Assembly: GCA_900548975.1 (NCBI GenBank)
Contig: URMS01000034.1
Span: 1-22,778 of the forward strand
DNA length: 22,778 nt
From: an uncultured Porphyromonadaceae bacterium
GTDB lineage: Bacteria; Bacteroidota; Bacteroidia; Bacteroidales; Muribaculaceae
Direction of reading: 5' to 3'
The first letter of the stretch is position 1; each line of letters opens with the position of its first letter. Shown here piece by piece: positions 15,941-22,680 of this stretch. A model generated the notes under the pieces. That model did not search any database. It was given only the letters and a program-made list of their open reading frames with translations, and was not told the origin of the DNA. The position numbers were made by a program, and so were the translations under genes.

Positions 15941-17275
15941 ATGAAAACATACAGCATATTCAATACCCTCTCGGCGTGCGCACTGATACTCGCCGCAAGC
16001 ACGATGACAACAGGCTGCCGCGATGACAATGCACCCGCAGAAGAGCCATACTTCCTCGTAGAAGGACTGGAGGACTACCGCATACCCGAAAAAGGCCTGG
16101 ACGATGCGAAATTCGCCAACGGCAAGAAAGCCGTAGTACGCGCTCGCGGACAGTGGACATTCTCGGCGGCCGACGAGGACACCGAAGCCTGGGCCCGCAT
16201 CTACCCGATGGAGGGCGACGACGACGGTATAATCCACATCTATGCCGAGGCCAACGAGAGTCCGATAGCCCGCACGGCAACCTACCGTGTATTTCTGAAC
16301 GGTGTGGAACAGGCGGAACCTTTCGCAGTAGTGCAGAAAGGTAGCGAACCGTATCTCAACGTCGACACCAAACTGCTGACATTCAAGCGTGCCGGCGGTG
16401 AGCTGAGTGTGACAGTGACAGCCAACTGCGAGTGGGACTGCGCGGTAAGCGGCGCCGATGCCGCAGTATTCACAGCCACCCGGGCATCGGATACACAGGC
16501 AACGGTAAGTGTGTCGCAGCACAATAACGAAGGACGCGATCTGGCGGCCGTTCTCACCATAAGCGGTCGGGGCGAGTTCGACAATCTGCACTGCGACATC
16601 GATCTTGTACAGCTCTACGCCACATTCTTCGACGATTTCAGCTGGCTCGAATCGGATGCCGGCATATTGGGTTGGAAAATCGACCCTGCAAGCAAGACCA
16701 AGGAAGTACGCATCGACAAGTGGAGCGACGCCGAGAAATCGCACGGATGGACCTCGCTGTCGACCTGGCTGTACTCGCGTACAGGGTTCATCAAGTTCGG
16801 CAAAGGCGGCTACGGCGGCGATGTAGCCTCCCCTGCAATCGAGGCTCTCGGCGACAATGCCAACGCCACCATATCGTGGAAAGCACTCGGCTACGGAACC
16901 ACAAAGAACGTACGCGACGACTGCGACGTATTCTATGTCGGTATTTTGGGCAAGGGCACCATCAAATCGTGCAGCGAATGCGGCGAGAAAGGTCACACCA
17001 TAGCATACAAGGACGAGAACGGCCTGGATGTGACTCTCGATGCCGTACAGTTCACTCTTCCGACTCTCGCATGGCTGATTCCGGGCATCGACCCGACGGC
17101 AATCGAGGTGTGGCAGTACCCCACGTCGCTGTTCTCTATCGATGCAGAGGGCATCGACTCGCGCTCGCGCATTGTATTCGTGGCGGGCCCAAGCACCCTG
17201 GCCGAAAGCTATGCCAACCCCAACGGCCATAACTCGCGTATATTCCTCGACGACTTCAAGATCGTAGAAAACTGA
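15941..17275 (+). CDS. BACON-domain surface lipoprotein, probable substrate-binding protein
   Basis: 444 residues. A lipoprotein signal ends at TTGC with Cys26. Two BACON-like beta-sandwich repeats follow (about 35-132 and 137-226); the second shows LTFKRAGGELSVTVTANCEWDC and the alternating VTANCEW pattern typical of the domain. The C-terminal part (about 228-444) is jelly-roll-like, opening with FFDDFSW and ending with SRIFLDDFKIVEN, as in Bacteroidota carbohydrate-binding or adhesin-like modules. No catalytic motif is seen. Its place directly after SusD is that of the surface glycan-binding protein in polysaccharide utilisation loci, so binding the locus substrate at the surface is the likely role. 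It contains a CxxC (CSECGEKGH) loop that could bind metal, which is unusual but unproven. Confidence 0.8.
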   Translation: MKTYSIFNTLSACALILAASTMTTGCRDDNAPAEEPYFLVEGLEDYRIPEKGLDDAKFANGKKAVVRARGQWTFSAADEDTEAWARIYPMEGDDDGIIHIYAEANESPIARTATYRVFLNGVEQAEPFAVVQKGSEPYLNVDTKLLTFKRAGGELSVTVTANCEWDCAVSGADAAVFTATRASDTQATVSVSQHNNEGRDLAAVLTISGRGEFDNLHCDIDLVQLYATFFDDFSWLESDAGILGWKIDPASKTKEVRIDKWSDAEKSHGWTSLSTWLYSRTGFIKFGKGGYGGDVASPAIEALGDNANATISWKALGYGTTKNVRDDCDVFYVGILGKGTIKSCSECGEKGHTIAYKDENGLDVTLDAVQFTLPTLAWLIPGIDPTAIEVWQYPTSLFSIDAEGIDSRSRIVFVAGPSTLAESYANPNGHNSRIFLDDFKIVEN

Positions 17276-17279
17276 CTCC

Positions 17280-17313
17280 GCGGTCCGGGCGAAGCACGCT
17301 TTGCCCGGACCGC
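17280..17313 (+). terminator. Strong intergenic hairpin after the BACON lipoprotein gene
   Basis: GCGGTCCGGGC (17280-17290) pairs perfectly with GCCCGGACCGC (17303-17313), and the stem can continue inward through a G-U pair and AAG/CTT. It begins five bases after the stop codon. No U-run follows, so it may reduce read-through or protect the SusCD mRNA 3' end rather than act as a full intrinsic terminator. Confidence 0.55.
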
Positions 17314-17357
17314 CCTACACAGGCATGAACATTTATAACACCCTAAAAATAAAATCT

Positions 17358-18185
17358 ATGAAAAAAACTCTACTTTCGCTGGCAGTAGCCGCACTGGCCG
17401 TGCTTCCGCAGGCATCGGCACAGGAAAGCGCCACCGTGGTCACCTTCAACTTCAGCGACTACGACGAACTGGGCAACGACTTCACTTTCGCGCCCTACAC
17501 TCTCGAAGAACTGCAGGACAACGACTCCGATGCCGGCAAATACCTCAACGAAGCCGACGGAAAAACCAAAGCGCGCTGGTATACCTCGGGCAACAACAAG
17601 GTGCTCGTGCTCATCGGCGAGACCCTGTCTCAGGAAGGCATATCCATGACCATGACCAATCCCGGCAAATACAAGGACTATCCGCGCATATTCTTCGCAA
17701 ATCTGGGCAAAGCCAACCCCACCAACGTATACTGCGACGCGCGCTGGTACCGCACACAGGAACTGGCCTTCGACGCTCCCGAAGGAATGAAATTCGACAG
17801 GATAGTGATGAGCGCCACCCATGCCGGATGCACCGCCCGCGAATGCGGTGCCACAAAGGTGGTGACCGAAGGCGGCACACAGACATTCGCCGACTCCAAC
17901 GGCGACTCCAAGAACGACCTCAGCACCTGGGAAGCCGATGCCGGCAGCTCGCTGAGCCGCATCGTATACAAAGCCGACGCCGATGCTCCGACACAGATGG
18001 CATATACCATCGAATTCACCATGTCGCCTGCCGGAAACTCGGGCATAGGCAATGTCAGCGTCGAAAGCGAAGGTGAGACCCTGTACTACGATCTCACCGG
18101 GCTGCGCCGCGACCGGGCCTCTCTCGTTCCGGGCCTCTATATTGCCGTAAAAGACGGAAAAGCGACGAAAATACTTGTGAAATGA
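17358..18185 (+). CDS. Exported protein of unknown function with T9SS-like C-terminal tail
   Basis: 275 residues from the ATG at 17358, chosen because it begins a clear signal peptide (MKKTLLSLAVAALAVLPQASAQ); a longer open frame from 17301 starts inside the hairpin and lacks secretion features. The mature part looks all-beta, with VVTFNFSDYDELGNDFTF at the start and a tract around MTMTNPGKYKDYPRIFFAN. No family or catalytic motif is recognised. The last 37 residues (239-275) resemble the short Bacteroidota tail YDLTGLRR...GLYIAVKDGKATKILVK, similar to the tail of the phosphodiester glycosidase at 20563-22014, so both may share an export or anchoring route. It lies 82 bases after the BACON gene, past the hairpin, and may be a fourth surface-exposed component of the uptake system. 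Confidence 0.72.
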   Translation: MKKTLLSLAVAALAVLPQASAQESATVVTFNFSDYDELGNDFTFAPYTLEELQDNDSDAGKYLNEADGKTKARWYTSGNNKVLVLIGETLSQEGISMTMTNPGKYKDYPRIFFANLGKANPTNVYCDARWYRTQELAFDAPEGMKFDRIVMSATHAGCTARECGATKVVTEGGTQTFADSNGDSKNDLSTWEADAGSSLSRIVYKADADAPTQMAYTIEFTMSPAGNSGIGNVSVESEGETLYYDLTGLRRDRASLVPGLYIAVKDGKATKILVK

Positions 18186-18186
18186 T

Positions 18187-18271
18187 TTAAGGGTTATGGG
18201 CTAAAGGTTAAAGATGTAGAGGCATCCGGACCCTCAATGCACCCATAACCCTTAATCCATAACCCATAACC
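18187..18271. repeat. GGGTTA-like intergenic repeat forming a 14-bp inverted repeat
   Basis: TTAAGGGTTATGGG (18187-18200) is a perfect inverted match to CCCATAACCCTTAA (18242-18255), and another CCATAACCCATAACC stretch follows to 18271. It starts two bases after the stop of the unknown secreted protein and fills most of the gap before the second GDPD. It can form a stem with a 41-base loop and has G-runs on one strand. Similar degenerate GGGTTA-type sequence is, from memory, scattered in Bacteroidales intergenic regions. Confidence 0.6.
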
Positions 18272-18287
18272 TCCAACACACAACTCT

Positions 18288-19181
18288 ATGAGACTACTGT
18301 CGGCACTTATCTTATTACTGACATGTCTGCATGTCGTTGCCCAGAACAGGGCTCTCGACATCGTTGACCAAATCAACAATCCACGATCGTCTAAAGTACT
18401 GGTTGCCTGTCACCGGGGCGACTGGCGCAACTATCCGGAAAACTCACTCAAAGGCATAGAATCTGTGATAAAGATGGGTGCCGATATAGTCGAGGTGGAT
18501 CTCGCACTGACCCGCGACAGTGTGCTTGTGCTGTGTCACGACCGCACCCTCAACCGCACCACTACCGGCAAAGGGCGCGTAAGCGACATAACATCCGACT
18601 CTCTGTCGAAGCTCTACCTCAAAACGGGCCACGACATAGCGACATCGCAGCGTATACCGACCCTGCGCCAGGTTCTGGAACTGTGCAAAGACCGCATTGT
18701 TGTCAATATCGACAAAGGCTGGCAGTACTACGATCTGGTGCTGGCACTCTCCGACAGTCTCGGCGTCACCGATCAGCTCCTTATCAAAGGCCAGAATTCT
18801 ATCGACGATGTCAGGGCCAAACTCGATGCCCACCCTACCCGAATGATGTATATGCCCGTGGTGCGGCTCGACAAAGGCAAACGCGAAGTCTACGACAGCT
18901 ATGCCGCCGCAGGCGTGGTACCTCCGGCCTTCGAACTGGTGTGGTCGGAACTCACGCCGGAAGTGGAGACGATGATGCAGGAAATCGTCGCCCGGGGAGC
19001 CCGGCTGTGGGTGAATACCCTATGGCCGAGCTTCAACGGCGGCTTATGCGACGACGAGGCATTCGAAGGCAATCCCGACGACATCTACGGCCGTCTTATC
19101 GGCATGGGAGCCACCATGATACAGACCGACCGCCCCGCTCTTCTGCTCGACTATCTGCGATCTAAAAATCTGCACGACTGA
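18288..19181 (+). CDS. Glycerophosphodiester phosphodiesterase (second copy)
   Basis: 297 residues with a signal peptide ending near residue 19 (HVVAQ). GDPD signatures are HRG (42-44) followed by the canonical YPENS (49-53), Glu69 and Asp71 in VEVDL, and His84 in CHD. At the third metal-ligand position it has Asp142 in NIDKG, where the first GDPD has Glu. This and an extra N-terminal segment (20-35) show it is a different subfamily, not a recent duplicate, so it may act on another substrate. It hydrolyses glycerophosphodiesters to release glycerol 3-phosphate or a related phosphomonoester. Its stop codon overlaps the ATG of the antiporter gene by one base (TGATG), so enzyme and transporter are probably translated together, which fits export-side cleavage followed by uptake of the phosphate product. 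Confidence 0.92.
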   Translation: MRLLSALILLLTCLHVVAQNRALDIVDQINNPRSSKVLVACHRGDWRNYPENSLKGIESVIKMGADIVEVDLALTRDSVLVLCHDRTLNRTTTGKGRVSDITSDSLSKLYLKTGHDIATSQRIPTLRQVLELCKDRIVVNIDKGWQYYDLVLALSDSLGVTDQLLIKGQNSIDDVRAKLDAHPTRMMYMPVVRLDKGKREVYDSYAAAGVVPPAFELVWSELTPEVETMMQEIVARGARLWVNTLWPSFNGGLCDDEAFEGNPDDIYGRLIGMGATMIQTDRPALLLDYLRSKNLHD

Positions 19182-20560
19182 TGTTCGACCGACTACTTGC
19201 ATTCTACAATATCAGCGCCGCGTCGCCGACGCGCGAATTCGCCTCGGAAGCCGACCGGCAGCGCTACTACAGGAAGCTGCGGCTGCAGGCGTTTCTGGCG
19301 GCGACACTGGGCTACAGCCTCTACTATGTGTGCCGCACAAGCCTCAATGTGATGAAAAAGCCCATAATAGACGGCGGCGTTCTCGAGGCTACGGAACTGG
19401 GCATAGTGAGCTCGGCCCTGCTGTTCGCCTATGCCATAGGTAAGTTCGTGAACGGCTTTCTGGCCGACCGCTGCAATATCAGGCGCTTCATGGCCACGGG
19501 TCTGGTGGTATCGACGGCCGCCAACTGTTTCATGGGACTGCCCGGCATGGTGTCGACAGCGATACCTACTGCCGTCATATTCATATCCTTCACCATAATG
19601 TGGGGTCTCAACGGCTGGGCACAGTCGATGGGCGCTCCGCCGGCCATCATATCGCTGTCGCGGTGGTTTCCGCTTAAAGAACGCGGCACATACTACGGCT
19701 TTTTCTCGGCCAGTCACAATCTGGGCGAATTTCTGTCGTTCATCTTCGTAGGCTCCATAGTCAGCGTGGCCGGCTGGCAGGCCGGTTTCTTCGGCTCGAC
19801 ACTGGCGGGTGCCATAGGCATCATCATCATCGCGCTGTTCCTGCACGATAACACCGAAAGCTGCGGGCTTCCGTCGATCGAGGAGCTGTCGCAGGAACCT
19901 GCCGCCGCCAAAACGAAAAGCGGCAGTGTGGCCGAAATACAGCGCATGGTACTGCGCACGCCCGCAGTGTGGGTGCTTGCGGCCTCGAGCGCGTTCATGT
20001 ATGTGTCGCGCTACGCCATTAACGGCTGGGGCATACTTTTCCTTCAGGAACAGAAGGGCTTCGGCGTGATGCAGGCGACATCGATAATTTCCATCAACGC
20101 GCTGCTCGGCATCGCCGGCACGGTCCTGTCGGGCTGGTTTTCCGACAAACTGTTTAAAGGCGACCGCAAGATTCCGGCGCTCATCTTCGGAGTGCTCAAC
20201 TCTGTCGCCCTCGCCCTCTTCCTTTTCGGAGGCGACGAGCTGTGGCTGAACTATCTGGCAATGATACTCTTCGGCATCGCCATCGGAGTTCTCATATGCT
20301 TCCTCGGCGGTCTTATGGCCATCGACATAGTGCCGCGAAGCGCCACAGGAGCCGCCATCGGCGTAGTCGGCATAGCCTCGTATGTGGCCGCCGGCATACA
20401 GGACATTGTCAGCGGCGTGCTCATCGACAGCCATATAACTGTCGGAGCCGACGGCATCAAGCACTACGATTTCACCGCTGTGGCCATATTCTGGCTCGCG
20501 GCATCGGTGATATCCTTCCTTCTCCCATTACTCAATTTCCGCAAAAAACCGCAGGAATAG
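19181..20560 (+). CDS. MFS organophosphate:phosphate antiporter (GlpT/UhpC-like)
   Basis: 459 residues with about twelve hydrophobic helices and a hydrophilic central loop (about 228-250). The opening GYSLYYVCRTSLNVMKKPI (residues 44-62) is characteristic of the OPA family, which exchanges inorganic phosphate for glycerol 3-phosphate (GlpT) or hexose phosphates (UhpT), or senses the latter (UhpC). The FVNGFLADRCNIRRFMA loop between helices 2 and 3 and the GWAQSMGAPPAI segment also fit. It should lie in the inner membrane and import the product made by the GDPD with which it overlaps (TGATG); glycerol 3-phosphate is the simplest substrate, but a sugar phosphate is possible. The next gene starts two bases after its stop. 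Confidence 0.92.
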   Translation: MFDRLLAFYNISAASPTREFASEADRQRYYRKLRLQAFLAATLGYSLYYVCRTSLNVMKKPIIDGGVLEATELGIVSSALLFAYAIGKFVNGFLADRCNIRRFMATGLVVSTAANCFMGLPGMVSTAIPTAVIFISFTIMWGLNGWAQSMGAPPAIISLSRWFPLKERGTYYGFFSASHNLGEFLSFIFVGSIVSVAGWQAGFFGSTLAGAIGIIIIALFLHDNTESCGLPSIEELSQEPAAAKTKSGSVAEIQRMVLRTPAVWVLAASSAFMYVSRYAINGWGILFLQEQKGFGVMQATSIISINALLGIAGTVLSGWFSDKLFKGDRKIPALIFGVLNSVALALFLFGGDELWLNYLAMILFGIAIGVLICFLGGLMAIDIVPRSATGAAIGVVGIASYVAAGIQDIVSGVLIDSHITVGADGIKHYDFTAVAIFWLAASVISFLLPLLNFRKKPQE

Positions 20561-20562
20561 AC

Positions 20563-22014
20563 ATGGCAACACTCAGACAGACAATACTTAGCGCCATCGC
20601 ACTGACAACACTGACGGCGACGGCAGAGACAGTGACGCTCAACGGCACGGACTACGACATAAACACCATCGAGAGTCGCACACTCTCGCCCGGCGTGGAG
20701 TACCGGCGCCTGCGGCTTCCCGACTATCCTCTGAACGCGCACCTGATAACGGTGGACATGACCAACCCCGCATGCGAGATCGAAACATGGGTAGCCAACA
20801 ACTCGGCCAAAAGCGTGGAGCATATCACATCGGCAGCACAACGGCTCTCAAGCCCCGGGCACACGGCTGTGGCTGGTGCTAACGCCAACTTCTGGATTGT
20901 GGCCTCGCAGAAGGAATATCCGGTATACTCGATGATGACACGCGGAGCATCGCTATGCAACGGCATGCCTGTGAGCCAGTTCGAGAACTGGGACGGCGGT
21001 CCGCGCCGCTGCGGCATAGTGGCCGTTACCGACGACCGGCGGGTGTTTGTCGACTACTGCACCAAGGGCGACACCGTGTCGTGGGGCTCGGGTACACGCA
21101 TGATCATAAACATGGTGAACAAAGGAGTCAAAGCCTCCGGCAACGGCGAGCTGTGCATGTACAACCGATTCTACGGCAGCGACCGCCGATTCCTGTACGT
21201 CGCCGAGGGCAAGGACAGCAGCGGCACTACCAAAATAATGGAAGAAGACGCCGCCGATGCAACCGAAGTGCTTCTCGACGCCGAACCGGACCAGGAATAC
21301 AAATCGAACCACGACATAGTCTACGTAGTGAAGAGCGTAAAGTCCAATGCACCTGCAGGCACACTCGGCGACCACGACCTTGCCCTGGTGGCCCGGGGCG
21401 GCAAGACAGCCAAACTCGCAAAACTTAAAGTCGGCACCCGGGTGAAGCTCAATTGCAAATTCACCATCGATCCCGACGGCGCCCGGCTCACCCAGTCGGT
21501 CGTACAGGCCGTGAGCGGCAACGCCATTGTGATGCGCAACGGCATCCTCACCGAGCACAACAGCAACGAAGACTACAACAGCATGGTATACTCCCGCACC
21601 GGCTACGGCTGCTCGGCCGATAACCGCACTCTCTATATTATCGTCATAGATAAATCGACCGACCCCGACTACGGGCGCTCCGCCGGCTGCAACACCGCCA
21701 CCATGTGTCAGCTCGCCGCCCACTACGGATGCAGCAATCTGGCCAATTTCGACGCCGGCGGCTCGGCACAGATGATGGTTGAAGGACGCGTTGCCAACAA
21801 AACCACCGAATCGAGTCCGCGAAAGCTTGCCAACGGTCTGATGATATTCTCTACCGCGGCCGCCGGCACCGGCACTACAATAGCTCCCGACAGCGGGAGC
21901 GACGCAGAAGAATGGTATACCCTCGATGGCATACGCCTCGACGCCCGCCCGGCAGAAAAAGGCATATACCTGCTGCGTCAAGGCAGCCGCACACAGAAAA
22001 TAGCAGTGAAATGA
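20563..22014 (+). CDS. Phosphodiester glycosidase (NAGPA-family) with C-terminal sorting-like tail
   Basis: 483 residues from the ATG at 20563, two bases after the antiporter stop and behind GCAGGAAT, which can serve as ribosome binding site. A signal peptide ends near residue 21. The domain matches the phosphodiester glycosidase family (PF09992), whose founding member removes GlcNAc from GlcNAc-1-phospho-mannose: GANANFW (about 106-112) and, near the C-terminus, GRSAGCNTATMCQLAAHYG then NFDAGGSAQMMVEGRVANK (395-413), the counterpart of the family's DGGGSS motif. It should cleave a sugar-1-phosphate diester outside the cytoplasm, leaving a phosphomonoester for the adjacent antiporter. The end (about 448-483, EEWYTLDGIRL...KGIYLLRQGSRTQKIAVK) is a short Bacteroidota tail like that of the 17358-18185 protein. 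Longer upstream open sequence in this frame lies inside the antiporter gene and is not used. Confidence 0.87.
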   Translation: MATLRQTILSAIALTTLTATAETVTLNGTDYDINTIESRTLSPGVEYRRLRLPDYPLNAHLITVDMTNPACEIETWVANNSAKSVEHITSAAQRLSSPGHTAVAGANANFWIVASQKEYPVYSMMTRGASLCNGMPVSQFENWDGGPRRCGIVAVTDDRRVFVDYCTKGDTVSWGSGTRMIINMVNKGVKASGNGELCMYNRFYGSDRRFLYVAEGKDSSGTTKIMEEDAADATEVLLDAEPDQEYKSNHDIVYVVKSVKSNAPAGTLGDHDLALVARGGKTAKLAKLKVGTRVKLNCKFTIDPDGARLTQSVVQAVSGNAIVMRNGILTEHNSNEDYNSMVYSRTGYGCSADNRTLYIIVIDKSTDPDYGRSAGCNTATMCQLAAHYGCSNLANFDAGGSAQMMVEGRVANKTTESSPRKLANGLMIFSTAAAGTGTTIAPDSGSDAEEWYTLDGIRLDARPAEKGIYLLRQGSRTQKIAVK

Positions 22015-22042
22015 GGGGATTCCTCACCCCTGATACCTAACT

Positions 22043-22618
22043 TTACATATCGAATTGGTCGAAGATGGTGAATACGAGCATCACTTCGACCAATTTTCGT
22101 AGTTCGGCCAACGCAAGCGATATATATCGCTGCACGCTCTTGGCGCTAAGCCCTGTTTCTTGCGCTATCTCGGCATAAGTCTTTTTCTCGTAGCGGCTCA
22201 TGCGGAATATACGCCTCTGAATCTCGGGCATCTGCTCGATGCGGAGATTTATCATCTCCAGAAGATCGGCTGTGGTGATAACCGATTCGAGATCGGGCGT
22301 GGTATCGTCGTTGGTCTTAAGAAAATCCGACTGATATTCATTTACCACCTGACGGTGGCGGTAGGCCTGGAAGATGGCGTTGCGGGTCATGCGGAAGAGG
22401 TATGCCTTCAGCGAATCGATATTCGATATGCTCTGCCGGTTATCCCAGAGGGTGCAGAAAATATTGTGGGTCACATCGCCGGTGTCGCTGCCCTCCCCCA
22501 TGAAGCGTGCCGCGAAGTCGCGCACCGACGGCGCATAGCGCACATAGAGCATGCCCAGAGCCGTAGTGTCGCCCTGTCGCATGCGCCGTAGCAGTTCGTC
22601 GTCGGTCGTTTCGTCCAT
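22043..22618 (-). CDS. ECF-type RNA polymerase sigma factor
   Basis: 191 residues. Region 2 (about 20-88) shows LYVRYAPSVRDFAARFMG, a DVTHNIFCTLWDNR segment and LKAYLFRMTRNAIFQAYRH; region 4 (about 122-180) contains MPEIQRRIFRMSRYEKKTYAEIAQETGLSAKSVQRYISLALAELRK in pieces typical of the promoter-binding helix-turn-helix. There is no region 3, as expected for ECF factors. It is convergent with the phosphodiester cluster, ending 28 bases from the glycosidase stop. In Bacteroidota such sigma genes usually lie just before a fecR gene; here the only FecR seen is more than 11 kb away on the other strand, and this sigma factor is its likely partner. The 3' coding end contains a 12-bp perfect inverted repeat. 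The start at 22618 gives MDETTDDELL, typical for the family. Confidence 0.95.
   Translation of the reverse strand: MDETTDDELLRRMRQGDTTALGMLYVRYAPSVRDFAARFMGEGSDTGDVTHNIFCTLWDNRQSISNIDSLKAYLFRMTRNAIFQAYRHRQVVNEYQSDFLKTNDDTTPDLESVITTADLLEMINLRIEQMPEIQRRIFRMSRYEKKTYAEIAQETGLSAKSVQRYISLALAELRKLVEVMLVFTIFDQFDM
22053..22095 (+). terminator. 12-bp perfect inverted repeat inside the sigma gene 3' end, possible terminator of the rightward cluster
   Basis: AATTGGTCGAAG (22053-22064) and CTTCGACCAATT (22084-22095) are perfectly complementary across a 19-base loop, and TT then CG follow the right arm, giving a short T-run (22094-22097) in the rightward direction. It lies 39 bases after the glycosidase stop, where a terminator is expected, yet it is wholly within the coding sequence of the opposing sigma gene. 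A smaller hairpin, TGAGG with CCTCA, sits at the glycosidase stop itself. Confidence 0.5.
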
Positions 22619-22672
22619 AGCCTGTAGTAGCGGATATTAACTTTGGTGGTTTCTTCCGTTATATAACAGATA

Positions 22673-22680
22673 CAAAAATA
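22673..22680 (-). promoter_or_regulatory. TAnnTTTG -7 box for the ECF sigma gene
   Basis: On the minus strand TATTTTTG is a perfect match to the Bacteroidota -7 consensus, 55 bases upstream of the sigma start. A clear -33 TTTG is not found at normal spacing. The remaining right edge to 22778 is AT-rich and gene-free; it includes the palindrome CGTACATTTGTACG (22727-22740) and a rightward TAACTTTG (22638-22645), which may belong to a gene beyond the window. Confidence 0.4.

Noticed and set aside
14642..17230. An 862-codon open frame on the minus strand opposite SusD and the BACON lipoprotein
   Set aside because: It lies antisense to two well-recognised genes, shows no domain or signal, and is explained by GC-rich codon bias leaving few stops in the opposite frame.
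19193..20464. Long minus-strand frame opposite the antiporter
   Set aside because: The plus strand encodes a clear membrane transporter with family motifs; the antisense product is low-complexity and charge-rich without any known pattern.
20242..20562. Extension of the phosphodiester glycosidase into the antiporter gene
   Set aside because: The extension is arginine/histidine-rich out-of-frame antiporter sequence; the signal peptide and ribosome binding site support 20563.
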